A stretch of DNA of 64,000 bases, from NCBI RefSeq assembly GCF_050948215.1, contig NW_027488565.1, forward strand, positions 744,001 to 808,000. Reading direction: 5' to 3'. Position numbers and translations under genes: made by a program. Each line of letters opens with the position of its first letter. Positions within the stretch are counted from its first letter, which is position 1. Of this stretch, positions 49,701 through 64,000 are shown one piece after another. The notes beneath the pieces are model-generated. The model ran no database searches, was not told the DNA's origin, and was given only the letters and a program-made list of their open reading frames with translations. This DNA comes from Halictus rubicundus. Its lineage: Eukaryota; Arthropoda; Insecta; Hymenoptera; Halictidae.

Positions 49701-52700
49701 GGATAGGATAGGATAGAGGATAGGATAGGATAGAGGATAGGATAGGATAGAGGATAGGATAGGATAGTGAATAGGATAGGATAGAGGATGGGGTAGGATA
49801 GAGGGTAGGATAGGATAGAGGATAGGAGATGATAGAGGATAGGATAGGATACAGGATAGGATAGGATAGAGGATAGGATAGAGAATAGGATAGGAAAGAG
49901 GACAGGATAGGATACAGGATACGATATTATAGAGGATACGATAGTATAGAGGATAGGATAGGATAGAGGATAGGATAGGATAGACGATAGGATAGGATAG
50001 AGGATAGGATAGGATAGAGAATAGGATAGGATAGAGGATAGGATAGGATAGAGGATAGGATAGGATAGAGGATATGATAGGATAAAGGATAGGATAGGAT
50101 AAAGGATAGGATAGGATAGAGGATAGGATAGGATAGAGGATAGGATAGGATAGAGGATAGGATAGGATAGAAGATAGGATAGGATAGAGGATACGATAGG
50201 ATAGAGGATAGGATTGGACAGAGGATAGGATAGTATAGAGGATAGGATATTATGGAGGATAGGATAGGATAGAGGATAGGATAGAGGATTGGATAGCATA
50301 GAGGATAGGATAGGATAGATGATATTATAGGAAAGAGGATAGGATATGATAGAGGATACGATATTATAGAGGATACGATAGTATAGAGGATAGGATAGGA
50401 TAGAGGATAGGATAGGATAGAGGATAGGATAGGATAGAGGATATGATAGGATAGAGGATAGGATAGGATAGAGGATAGGATAGGATAGAGGATAGGATAG
50501 GATAGAGGATAGGATAGGATAGTGAATAGGATAGGATAGAGGATGGGGTAGGATAGAGGGTAGGATAGGATAGAGGATAGGAGATGATAGAGGATAGGAT
50601 AGGATACAGGATAGGATAGGATAGAGGATAGGATAGAGAATAGGATAGGAAAGAGGACAGGATAGGATACAGGATACGATATTATAGAGGATACGATAGT
50701 ATAGAGGATAGGATAGGATAGAGGATAGGATAGGATAGACGATAGGATAGGATAGAGGATAGGATAGGATAGAGAATAGGATAGGATAGAGGATAGGATA
50801 GGATAGAGGATAGGATAGGATAGAGGATAGGATAGGATAGAGGATAGGATAGGATAAAGGATAGGATAGGATAGAGGATAGGATAGGATAGAGGATAGGA
50901 TAGGATAGAGGATAGGATAGGATAGAGGATAGGATAGGATAGAAGATAGGATAGGATAGAGGATACGATAGGATAGAGGATAGGATTGGACAGAGGATAG
51001 GATAGTATAGAGGATAGGATATTATGGAGGATAGGATAGGATAGAGGATAGGATAGAGGATTGGATAGCATAGAGGATAGGAGTCGATAGAGGATAGAAT
51101 AGGATAGAGGATAGGATAGGATAGAGGATATGATAGGATAGAGGACTGGATAGGATAGAGGATAGGATGGGATAGAGGACAGGATAGGATACAGGATACG
51201 ATATTATAGAGGATACGATATTATGGAGGATAGGATAGGATAGAGGATAGGATAGAGGATTGGATAGAGGATAGGATAGGATATAGGATGGGATAGGATA
51301 GAGGATAGGATAGGATAGAGGATAGGATAGGATAGAGGATTGGATAGGATAGAGGATAGGATAGAGGATAGGATAGGATAGAGGATAAGATAGGATACAG
51401 GATACGATACTATAGATAATAGGATATTATAGAGGATAGGATAGGATAAAGGATAGGGTAGGATAGACGATATTATAGGAAAGAGGATAGGATATGATAG
51501 AGGATACGATATTATAGGAAAGAGGATAGGATATGATAGAGGATACGATATTATAGAGGATAGGATAGGATAGAGGATAGGATAGGATAGAGGATAGGAT
51601 AGGATAGAGGATAGGATAGGATAGAGGATAGGATAGGATAGAGGATAGGATAGGATAGAGGATAGGATAGGATAGAGGATAGGATAGGATAGAGGATTGG
51701 ATAGGATAGAGGATGCGATAGGATAGAGGATAGGATAGGATTGAGGATAGGATAGGACAGAGGATAAGATAGGATACAGGATACGATATTATAGAGGATA
51801 GGATAGGATAGAGGATAGATAGGATAAAGGATAGGATAGGATAGTGGATATGATAGGATAGAGGATAGGGTAGGATAGAGGATAGGATACGATAGAGGAT
51901 AGGATATGATAGAGGATAGGATAGGAAAGAGGACAGGATAGGATACAGGATACGATATTATAGAGGATACGATATTATAGAGGATATGATAGGATATACG
52001 ATAGGATAGGATAGAGGATAGGGTAGGATAGAGGATTGGATAGGATAGAGGATAGGATGGGATAGACGATAGGATAGGATATAGGATTGGATAGGATAGA
52101 GGACAGGATAGGATAGAGGATAGGATAGGATAGAGGATATGATAGGATAGAGGATAGGATAGGATAGAGGATAGGATAGGATAGAGGATAGGATAGGATA
52201 GACGATAGGATAGGATAGAGGATAGGATAGGATAGAGAATAGGATAGGATAGAGGATAGGATAGGATAGAGGATAGGATAGGATAGAGGATAGGATAGGA
52301 TAAAGGATAGGATAGGATAGAGGATAGGATAGGATAGGATAGAGGATAGGATAGGATAGAGGATAGGATAGGATAGAGGATAGGATAGGATAGAGGATAG
52401 GATAGGATAGAAGATAGGATAGGATAGAGGATACGATAGGATAGAGGATAGGATTGGACAGAGGATAGGATAGTATAGAGGATAGGATATTATGGAGGAT
52501 AGGATAGGATAGAGAATAGGATAGAGGATTGGATAGCATAGAGGATAGGAGTCGATAGAGGATAGGATAGGATAGAGGATAGGATAGGATAGAGGATATG
52601 ATAGGATAGAGGACTGGATAGGATAGAGGATAGGATGGGATAGAGGACAGGATAGGATACAGGATACGATATTATAGAGGATACGATATTATGGAGGATA

Positions 52701-52940
52701 GGATAGGATAGAGGATAGGATAGAGGATTGGATAGAGGATAGGATAGGATGTAGGATGGGATAGGATAGAGGATAGGATAGGATAGAGGATAGGATAGGA
52801 TAGAGGATTGGATAGGATAGAGGATAGGATAGGATAGAGGATAAGGTAGGATACAGGATACGATACTATAGATAATAGGATATGATAGAGGATACGATAT
52901 TATAGAGGATAGGATAGGATAGAGGATAACATAGGGGATT

Positions 52941-54301
52941 CGATTGGATAGAGGATAGGATAGGATTGATGATAGGATAGGAAAGAGGATAGGATAGGAT
53001 AGAGGATAGGATAGGATAGAGGATAGGATAGGATAGAGGATAGGATAGGATAGAGGATAGGATAGGATAGAGGATAGGATAGGATAGAGGATTGGATAGG
53101 ATAGAGGATGCGATAGGATAGAGGATAGGATAGGATTGAGGATAGGATAGGATAGAGGATAAGATAGGATACAGGATACGATACTATAGATAATAGGATA
53201 TTATAGAGGATAGGATAGGATAAAGGATAGGGTAGGATAGACGATATTATAGGAAAGAGGATAGGATATGATAGAGGATACGATATTATAGGAAAGAGGA
53301 TAGTATATGATAGAGGATACGATATTATAGAGGATAGGATAGGATAGAGGATAACATAGGGGATTGGATAGGATAGAGGATAGGATAGGATGGAAGATAG
53401 GATAGGATAGAGGATAGGATAGGATAGAGGATAGGATAGGATAGAGGATAGGATAGGATGGAGGTTAGGATAGGATAGAGGATAGGATAGGATAGAGGAT
53501 ATGATAGGATAGAGGATAGGATAGGATAGAGGATAGGATAGGATAGATGATATTATAGGAAAGAGGATAGGATATGATAGAGGATACGATATTATAGAGG
53601 ATAGGATAGGATAGAGGATAACATAGGGGATTGGATAGGATAGTGGATAGGATAGGATTGATGATAGGATAGGAAAGAGGACAGGATAGGATACAGGATA
53701 CTATATTATAGAGGATACGATATTATAGAGGATACGATAGTATAGAGGATAGGATAGGATAGAGGATAGGATAGGATAGAGGATAGGATAGGATAGAGGA
53801 TAGGATAGGATAGAGGATAGGATAGGATAGAGGATAGGATAGGATAGAGGATAGGATAGGATAGAGGATTGGATAGGATAGAGGATAGGGTAGGATTGAG
53901 GATAGGATAGGACAGAGGATAAGATAGGATACAGGATACGATATTATAGAGGATAGGATAGGATAGAGGATAGATAGGATAAAGGATAGGATAGGATAGT
54001 GGATATGATAGGATAGAGGATAGGGTAGGATAGAGGATAGGATACGATAGAGGATAGGATATGATAGAGGATAGGATAGAGGATAGGATAGGAAAGAGGA
54101 CAGGATAGGATACAGGATACGATATTATAGAGGATATGATAGGATATACGATAGGATAGGATAGAGGATAGGGTAGGATAGAGGATTGGATAGGATAGAG
54201 GATAGGATGGGATAGACGATAGGATAGGATAGAGGATAGGATAGGATAGAGCATAGGATAGGATAGAGGATATGATAGGATAGAGGATAGGATAGGATAG
54301 A
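52941..54301 (+). repeat. Domain B higher-order repeat, copy 2 (offset 4601 bp)
   Basis: Partner of 48340-49700. Further looser relatives of parts of this block follow near 51.4-52.5 kb, 54.9-55.8 kb and 63.2-63.6 kb at other offsets. Confidence 0.8.
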
Positions 54302-57300
54302 GAATAGGATAGGATAGAGGATAGGATAGGATAGAGGATAGGATAGGATAGAGGACAGGATAGGATAAAGGATAGGATAGGATAGAGGATAGGATAGGAT
54401 AGAGGATAGGATAGGATAGAGGATAGGATAGGATAGAGGATAGGATAGGATAGAAGATAGGATAGGATAGAGGATACGATAGGATAGAGGATAGGATTGG
54501 ACAGAGGATAGGATAGTATAGAGGATAGGATATTATGGAGGATAGGATAGGATAGAGGATAGGATAGAGGATTGGATAGCATAGAGGATAGGAGTCGATA
54601 GAGGATAGGATAGGATAGAGGATAGGATAGGATAGAGGATATGATAGGATAGAGGACTGGATAGGATACAGGATAGGATGGGATAGAGGACAGGATAGGA
54701 TACATGATACGATATTATAGAGGATACGATATTATGGAGGATAGGATAGGATAGAGGATAGGATAGAGGATTGGATAGAGGATAGGATAGGATGTAGGAT
54801 GGGATAGGATAGAGGATAGGATAGGATAGAGGATAGGATAGGATAGAGGATTGGATAGGATAGAGGACAGGATAGGATAGAGGATAAGATAGGATACAGG
54901 ATACGATACTATAGATAATAGGATATTATAGAGGATAGGATAGGATAAAGGATAGGGTAGGATAGACGATATTATAGGAAAGAGGATAGGATATGATAGA
55001 GGATACGATATTATAGGAAAGAGGATAGGATATGATAGAGGATACGATATTATAGAGGATAGGATAGGATAGAGGATAACATAGGGGATTGGATAGGATA
55101 GAGGATAGGATAGGATTGATGATAGGATAGGAAAGAGGACAGGATAGGATACAGGATACTATATTATAGAGGATACGATATTATAGAGGATACGATAGTA
55201 TAGAGGATAGGATAGGATAGAGGGTAGGATAGGATAGAGGATAGGATAGGATAGAGGATAGGATAGGATAGAGGATAGGATAGGATAGAGGATAGGATAG
55301 GATAGAGGATAGGATAGGATAGAGGATAGGATAGGATAGAGGATTGGATAGGATAGAGGATGCGATAGGATAGATGATAGGATAGGATTGAGGATAGGAT
55401 AGGACAGAGGATAAGATAGGATACAGGATACGATATTATAGAGGATAGGATAGGATAGAGGATAGATAGGATAAAGGATAGGATAGGATAGTGGATATGA
55501 TAGGATAGAGGATAGGGTAGGATAGAGGATAGGATACGATAGAGGATAGGATATGATAGAGGATAGGATAGGAAAGAGGACAGGATAGGATACAGGATAC
55601 GATATTATAGAGGATACGATATTATAGAGGATATGATAGGATATACGATAGGATAGGATAGAGGATAGGGTAGGATAGAGGATTGGATAGGATAGAGGAT
55701 AGGATGGGATAGACGATAGGATAGGATATAGGATTGGATAGGATAGAGGACAGGATAGGATAGAGGATAGGACAGGATAGAGGATATGATAGGATAGAGG
55801 ATAGGATAGGATAGAGGATAGGATAGGATAGATGATATTATAGGAAAGAGGATAGGATATGATAGAGGATACGATATTATAGAGGATACGATATTATAGA
55901 GGATAGGATAGGATAGAGGGTATGATAGGATAGAGGATAGGATAGGATAGAGGATAGGATAGGATAGAGGATATGATAGGATAGAGGATAGGATAGGATA
56001 GCGGATAGGATAGAATGGAGTATAGGATAGAATTGAGGATAGGATAGGGTTGAGGATAGGATAGGAAAGAGGACAGGATAGGATAGAGGATAGGATAGGA
56101 TAGAGGATAGGATAGGATAGAGGATAGGATAGGATAGAGGATAGGATAGGATAGAGGATATTATAGGATAGAGGATAGGATAGGAAAGAGGACAGGATAG
56201 GATAGAGGATAGGATAGGATAGGGGATAGGATAGGATAGAGGATAACATAGGGGATTGGATAGGATAGAGGGTAGGAGACGATAGAGGACAGGATAGGTT
56301 TGATGATAGGATAGGAAAGAGGACAGGATAGAATACAGGATACGATATTATAGAGGATAGGATAGGATAGAGGATAGGATAGGATAGAGGATAGGATAGG
56401 ATTGAGGATAGGTTAGGATAGAGGATAGGATAGGAAAGAGGACAGGATAGGATAGAGGATAGGATAGGATAGAGGATAGGATAGGATAGAGGATAGGATA
56501 GGATAGAGGATAGGATAGGATAGGGGATAGCATATGATAGAGGATAGGATAGGATAGAGGATAGGATAGAGGATAGTATAGAGGATTGGATAGGATAGAG
56601 GATATTATAGGATAGAGGATAGGATAGGATAGCGGATAGGATAGGATGGAGTATAGGATAGAATTGAGGATAGGATAGGATGCAGTATAGGATAGGATAG
56701 AGGATAGGATAGGATAGAAGATAGGATAGGATAGAGGATTGGATAGGATAGAGGATGCGATAGGACAGAGGATAGGATAGGATTAAGGATAGGATAGGAA
56801 AGAGGACAAGATAGGATACAGGATACGATATTATAGAGGATACGATAGCATAGAGGATAGGATAGGATTGAGGATAGGATAGGAAAGAGAACAGGATAGG
56901 ATACAGGATACGATATTATAGAGGATACGATATTATAGAGCATAGGATAGGATAGAGGATAGGATAGGATAGAGGATAGGATAGGATAGAGGATAGGATA
57001 GGATAGGATAGAGGATAGGATAGGATAGAGGATAGGATAGGATAGATGATATTATAGGATAGAGGATAGGATAGGATGGAGGATAGGATAGGATAGATGA
57101 TAAGATAGGATAGAGGATAGGATAGGATAGAGGGTAGGGTAGGATAGAGGATAGGATATAGGATTGGATAGGATAGAGGATAGGATAGGATAGAGGATAG
57201 GATAGGATATAGGATAGGATAGGGTAGAGGATAGGATAGGATAGAGGATAGGATAGGATACAGGATAGGATAGGATAGAGGATAGGATAGGACAGAGGAT

Positions 57301-60300
57301 TGGATAGGATCGAGGATGCGATAGGATAGAGGATAGGATAGGATAGAGGATAGGATAGGATGGAGGATAGGATAGGATAGAGGATAGGATAGGATAGAGG
57401 ATAGGATAGGATAGAGGATAGGATAGGCTAGAGCATAGGATAGGATAGAGGATAGGATAGGATAGAGGATAGGATACGATAGAGGATAGGATAGTTGATA
57501 GGATAGAGTATTGGATAGGATAGAGGATATTATAGGATAGATGATAGGATAGGTTAGCGGATAGGATAGGATGGAGTATACGATAGAATTGAGGATAGGA
57601 TAAAGTTGAGGATAGGATAGGATCGAGGATAGGAGAAGATAGAGGATAGGATAGGATAGAGGATACGATACGATAGAGGATAGGATAGAGAATAGGATAG
57701 GATAGAGGATAGGGGATTGGATCGGATACAGGATCGGAGACGGTAGAGGATTGGATAGGATAGAGGATAGGAAAGGATAGAGGATATTATAGGATAGAGG
57801 ATAGAATAGGATGGAGGATAGGATAGGATAGAGGATAGGATAGGATAGAGTATAGGATAGGATAGAGGTTTGGATAGGATAGAGGATAGGATAGGATAGA
57901 GGATATGATAGGATAGAGGATAGGATAGGATAGAGGATAGGATGGGATAGATGATATTATAGGAAAGAGGATAGGATATGATAGAGGATACGATATTATA
58001 GAGGATAGGATAGGATAGGGGATAACATAGGGGATTGGATAGGATAGAGTATAGGATAGGATAGAGGATTGAATAGGATAGAGGATATGATAGGATAGAG
58101 GATAGGATAGGATAGAGGATACGATATTATAGAGGATACGATATTATAGAGGATATGATAGGATAGAGGATAGGATAGGATAGAGGATGCGATACGATAG
58201 AGGATAGGATAGGATAGAGGATAGGATAGGATATAGGATAGGATAGGGTAGAGGATAGGATAGGATAGAGGATAGGATAGGATCGAGGATGCGATAGGAT
58301 AGAGGATAGGATACTACAGAGGATAGGATAGGATACAGGATACGATATTATAGAGGATACGATATTATAGAGGATAGGATAGGATAGAGGATAGGATAGG
58401 ATAGAGGATAGGATAGGATACAGGATAGGATAGGATAGAGGATAGGATAGGACAGAGGATTGGATAGGATCGAGGATGCGATATGATAGAGGATAGGATA
58501 CTACAGAGGATAGGATAGGATACAGGATACGATATTATAGAGGATACGATATTATAGAGGATAGGATAGGATAGATAATAACATAGGGGATTGTATAGGA
58601 TAGAGGATAGGATAGGATTGATGATAGGATAGGAAAGAGGACAGGATAGGATTCAGGATACGATATTATAGAGGATACGATATTATAGAGGATATGATAG
58701 GATATAGGATAGGATAGGATAGGATAGAGGATTGGATAGGATAGAGGATAGGATGGGATAGACGATAGGATAGGATATAGGATAGGATAGGAAAGAGGAC
58801 AGGATAGGATACAGGATACGATATTATAGAGGATAGGATAGGACAGAGGATAGGATAGGATAGAGGATAGGATAGGATAGAGGATCGGATAGGATAGAGG
58901 ATAGGATAGGATAGAGGATAGGATAGGATACAGGATAGGATAGGATAGAGGATAGGATAGGACAGAGGATAGGATAGTATAGAGGATAGGATATTATAGA
59001 GGATAGGGTAGGATAGAGGATAACATAGGGGATTGGATAGCATAGAGGATAGGAGTCGATAGAGGATAGGATAGGATAGAGGATAGGATAGGATAGAGGA
59101 TATGATAGGATGGAGGATAGGATAGGATAGAGGATAGGATAGGATAGATGATATTATAGGAAAGAGGATAGGATATGATAGAGGATACGATATTATAGAG
59201 GATAGGATAGGATAGAGGATAACATAGGGGATTGTATAGGATAGAGGATAGGATAGGGTTGATGATAGGATAGAAAAGAGGACAGGATAGGATTCAGGAT
59301 ACGATATTATAGAGGATACGATATTATAGAGGATATGATAGGATATAGGATAGGATAGGATAGGATAGAGGATTGGATAGGATAGAGGATAGGATGGGAT
59401 AGACGATAGGATAGGATAGAGGATAGAATAGGATAGAGGATACTATAGGATAGAGGATATGATAGGATATAGTATAGGATAGGAAAGAGGACAGGATAGG
59501 ATACAGGATACGATATTATACAGGATACGATATTATGGAGGATAGGATAGGATAGAGGATAGGATAGGATAGAGGATAGGATAGGATATAGGATAGGATA
59601 GGATAGAGGATAGGATAGGATAGAGGATAGGATAGGATAGAGGATTGGATAGGATAGATGATGCGATAGGATAGAGGATAGGATAGGATTGCGGATAGGA
59701 TAGGACAGAGGATAAGATAGGATACAGGATACGATATTATAGAGGATAGGATAGGATAGAGGATAGGATAGGAAAGAAGATAGGATAGGATAGAGGATAC
59801 GATAGGATAGAGGATAGGATTGCATTGAGGATAGGATAGGAAAGAGGACAGGATAGGATACAGGACACGATATTATAGAGGATACGATATTATAGAGGAT
59901 AGGATAGGATAGAGGATAGGATAGGAGAGAGGATAGGATAGGATAGAGGATAGGATAGGATAGAGGATTGGATAGGATAGAGGATGCGATAGGATAGAGG
60001 ATAGGATAGGATTGAGGATAGGATAGGACAAAGGATAAGATAGGATACAGGATACGATATTATAGAGGATAGGATAGGATAGAGGATAGGATAGGATAAA
60101 GGATAGAGTAGGATAGAGGATAGGATAGGATAGAGTATAGGATAGGATAGACGATAGGATAGGATACAGGATAGGATAGGATAGAGGATAGGATAGGATA
60201 GAGGATATGATAGGATATAGTATAGGATAGGAAAGAGGACAGGATAGGATACAGGATACGATATTATAGAGGATACGATATTATGGAGGATAGGATAGGA

Positions 60301-63300
60301 TAGAGGATAGGATAGGATATAGGATAGGATAGGATAGAGGATAGGATAGGATAGAGGATAGGATAGGATAGAGGATTGGATAGGAAAGAGGATGCGATAG
60401 GATAGAGGATAGGATAGGATTGAGGATAGGATAGGACAGAGGATAAGATAGGATACAGGATACGATATTATAGAGGATAGGATATTATAGAGGATAGGAT
60501 AGGATAAAGGATAGGGTAGGATAGAGGATAGGATAGGATAGATGATATTATAGGAAAGAGGATAGGATATGATAGAGGATACCATATTATAGAGGATAGG
60601 ATAGGATAGAGGATAACATAGGGGATTGGATAGGATAGAGGATAGGATAGGATGGAGGATAGGATAGGATAGAGGATAGGATAGGGTAGAGGATAGGATA
60701 GGATGGAGGATAGGATAGGATAGAGGAGAGGATAGGATAGAGGATATGATAGGATAGAGGATAGGATAGGATAGAGGATAGGATAGGATAGATGATATTA
60801 TAGGAAAGAGGATAGGATATGATAGAGGATACGATATTATAGAGGATAGGATAGGATAGAGGATAACATAGGGGATTGGATAGGATAGAGGATAGGATAG
60901 GATGGAGGATAGGATAGGATAGAGGATAGTATAGGGTAGAGGATAGGATAGGATGGAGGATAGGATAGGATAGAGGATAGGATAGGATAGAGGATAGGAT
61001 AGGATACAGGATTGGATAGGATAGAGGATGCGATAGGATAGAGGATAGGATAGGATTGAGGATAGGATAGGACAGAGGATAAGATAGGATACAGGATACG
61101 ATATTATAGAGGATAGGATAGGATAGAGGATAGGATAGGATAAAGGATAGGGTAGGATAGAGGATAGGATAGGATAGAGTATAGGATAGGATAGAGGATA
61201 GGATAGGATAGAGGATAGGATAGGATAGAGGATATGATAGGATAGAGGATAGGGTAGGATAGAGGATAGGATAGGATAGAGGATATTATAGAGGATACGA
61301 TATTATGAAGGATAGGATAGGATAGAGGATAGGATAGGATATAGGATAGGATAGGATAGAGGATAGGATAGGATAGAGGATAGGATAGGATAGAGGATTG
61401 GATAGGATAGAGGATGCGATAGGATAGAGGATAGGATAGGATAGAGGATTGGATAGTATAGAGGATGCGATAGGATAGAGGATAGGATAGGATTGAGGAT
61501 AGGATAGGACAGATGATAAGATAGGATACAGGATACGATATTATAGAGGATAGGATAGGATAGAGGATAGGATAGGAAAGAAGATAGGATAGGATAGAGG
61601 ATACGATAGGATAGAGGATAGGATTGGATTGAGGATAGGATAGGAAAGAGGACAGGATAGGATACAGGATACGATATTATAGAGGATACGATATTATAGA
61701 GGATAGGATAGGATAGAGGATAGGATAGGATAGAGGATAGGATAGGATAGAGGATAGGATAGGATAGAGGATTGGATAGGATAGAGGATGCGATAGGATA
61801 GAGGATAGGATAGAATTGAGAATAAGATAGGACAAAGGTTAAGATAGGATACAGGATACGATATTATAGAGGTTAGGATAGGATAGAGGATAGGATAGGA
61901 TAAAGGATAGGGTAGGATAGAGGATATGATAGGATAGAGGATAGGATAGGATCGAGGATAGGAGAAGATAGAGGATAGGATAGGATAGAGGATGGGATAG
62001 GATAGAGAATAGGATAGGATAGAGGATAGGATAGGATAGAGGATAGGATAGGATATAGGATAGGATAGGATAGATGATAGGATAGGATAGGGGATAGGAT
62101 AGGATAGAGGATTGGATAGGATAGAGGATAGGATAGGATAGAGGATAGGATAGGATAGAGGATCGGATAGGATAGAGGATAGGATAGGATAGAGGATAGG
62201 ATAGGATACAGGATAGGATAGGATAGAGGATAGGATAGGATAGAGGATAGGATATTATAGAGGATAGGGTAGGATAGAGGATAACATAGGGGATTGGATA
62301 GCATAGAGGATAGGAGTCGATAGAGGATAGGATAGGATAGAGGATAGGATAGGATAGAGGATATGATAGGATAGAGGATTGGATAGGATAGAGGATAGGA
62401 TGGGATAGACGATAGGATAGGATAGAGGATAGGATAGGATAGAGGATAGGATAGGATAGAGGATATGATAGGATATAGTATAGGATGGGAAAGAGGACAG
62501 GATAGGATACAGGATACGATATTATAGAGGATACAATATTATGGAGGATAGGATAGGATAGAGGATAGGATAGAGGATAGGATAGAGGATAGGATAGGAT
62601 ATAGGATAGGATAGGATAGAGGATAGGATAGGATAGAGGATAGGATAGGAAAGAAGATAGGATAGGATAGAGGATACGATAGGATAGAGGATAGGATTGG
62701 ATTGAGGATAGGATAGGAAAGAGGACAGGATAGGATACAGGATACGATATTATAGAGGATACGATATTATAGAGGATAGGATAGGATAGAGGATAGGATA
62801 GGATAGAGGATAGGATAGAGGATTGGATAGGATAGAGGATGCGATAGGATAGATGATATTATAGGAAAGAGGATAGGATATGATAGAGGATACGATATTA
62901 TAGAGGATAGGATAGGATAGAGGATAACATAGGGGATTGGATAGGATAGAGGATAGGATAGGATAGAAGATAGGATAGGATAGAGGATACGATAGGATAG
63001 AGGATAGGATAGGACAGAGGATAGGATAGTATAGAGGATAGGATATTATGGAGGATAGGATAGGATAGAGGATAGGATAGAGGATTGGATAGCATAGAGG
63101 ATAGGAGTCGATAGAGGATAGGATAGGATAGAGGATAGGATAGGATAGAGGATATGATAGGATAGAGGACTGGATAGGATAGAGGATAGGATGGGATAGA
63201 GGACAGGATAGGATACAGGATACGATATTATAGAGGATACGATATTATGCAGGATAGGATAGGATAGAGGATAGGATAGAGGATTGGATAGAGGATAGGA

Positions 63301-64000
63301 TAGGATATAGGATAGGATAGGATAGAGGATAGGATAGGATAGAGGATAGGATAGGATAGAGGATTGGATAGGATAGAGGATAGGATAGGATAGAGGATAA
63401 GATAGGATACAGGATACGATACTATAGATAATAGGATATTATAGAGGATAGGATAGGATAAAGGATAGGGTAGGATAGACGATATTATAGGAAAGAGGAT
63501 AGGATATGATAGAGGATACGATATTATAGGAAAGAGGATAGGATATGATAGAGGATACGATATTATAGAGGATAGGATAGGATAGAGGATAACATAGGGG
63601 ATTGGATAGGATAGAGGATAGGATAGGATGGAGGATAGGATAGGATAGAGGATAGGATAGGATAGAGGATAGGATAGGATAGAGGATAGGATAGGATGGA
63701 GGATAGGATAGGATAGAGGATAGGATAGGATAGAGGATATGATAGGATAGAGGATAGGATAGGATAGAGGATAGGATAGGATAGATGATATTATAGGAAA
63801 GAGGATAGGATATGATAGAGGATAGGATAGGATAGAGGATAACATAGGGGATTGGATAGGATAGAGGATAGGATAGGATTGATGATAGGATAGGAAAGAG
63901 GACAGGATAGGATACAGGATACTATATTATAGAGGATACGATATTATAGAGGATACGATAGTATAGAGGATAGGATGGGATAGAGGATAGGATAGGATAG

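Larger units (their letters stand above)
46000..64000. repeat. Satellite array, domain B
   Basis: Same 17-bp monomer, but other diagnostic variants dominate: GATGCGATAGG, GGATATGATAGG, GAGGACTGGATAGG, GAGTCGATAGAGG, ATAGGGTAGG, and CGATACTATAGATAATAGG (near 48580, 51408, 52864, 53181, 54906 and 63419). TATACCAAAGG is absent and the ATAGTTG monomer is nearly so (one at about 57492). Several stretches are visibly more irregular, for example 56550-57900. The array continues to the window edge. No gene or mobile element is visible. Confidence 0.93.

Noticed and set aside
26008..63845. The same type of minus-strand ORFs in the right arm, including one starting in the poly(T) complement of the element tail
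   Set aside because: Satellite translation again. The FFFFFF run in the first of them is the poly(A) tract read backwards.
1..64000. CRISPR array
   Set aside because: The 17-bp units are directly tandem with no unique spacers and no cas genes, in a eukaryotic satellite.
1..64000. Functional telomere tract
   Set aside because: No run of a plain telomeric motif such as TTAGG; the unit is a 17-mer with higher-order repeats. Telomere-derived is possible but the telomere itself is not supported.

Overview
The window is almost entirely one giant satellite array, interrupted once by a single 6.35-kb non-LTR retrotransposon. The array (1-19783 and 26135-64000) is built on a 17-bp monomer, ATAGGATAGGATAGAGG, which is two ATAGG pentamers plus a 7-mer ATAGAGG. 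The + strand is G/A/T with almost no C. ATAGG is one base from the ancestral insect telomere pentamer TTAGG. This, together with an R1-clade element whose relatives TRAS and SART target telomeric TTAGG repeats, suggests an insect or other arthropod and a subtelomeric or heterochromatic location. That origin is inference. No cellular gene, tRNA or rRNA was seen.

Layout: (1) 1-19783, array domain A, made of ordered monomer variants (for example ...ATAGTTG, ...ATACAGG, ATACGATATTATAGAGG) in overlapping higher-order repeats, with direct offsets of 2372, 8449 and 613 bp measured. (2) 19784-26134, a + strand R1-clade LINE. Its 5' end folds as an apparent HDV-like self-cleaving ribozyme whose predicted cleavage site is exactly the satellite/element junction. 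A structured 5' UTR follows, then ORF1 (gag-like, three CCHC knuckles), ORF2 (APE endonuclease, reverse transcriptase, C-terminal CCHC), a 3' UTR ending in a nested hairpin, and a 22-nt poly(A). (3) 26135 to about 46000, more domain A, including a duplication with a constant 4246-bp offset and local 1050-, 500- and 584-bp repeats. (4) About 46000-64000, domain B: the same monomer with different diagnostic variants and different higher-order repeats (4601 and 102 bp offsets).

The element looks nearly intact: all recognisable EN and RT catalytic motifs are present. Each ORF is broken once by a one-base shift, and both shifts lie in G homopolymers (22017-22022 and 24213-24220), so they could be real lesions or homopolymer errors in the assembly. 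Working model: the ribozyme frees the 5' end of the RNA from satellite read-through transcripts, ORF1 protein coats the RNA, and ORF2 protein nicks the satellite and primes cDNA synthesis. Long stop-free frames on the minus strand of the satellite (17-residue repeat SYPLSYPILYPILSSIL) come from monomer length and composition and are not annotated as genes.
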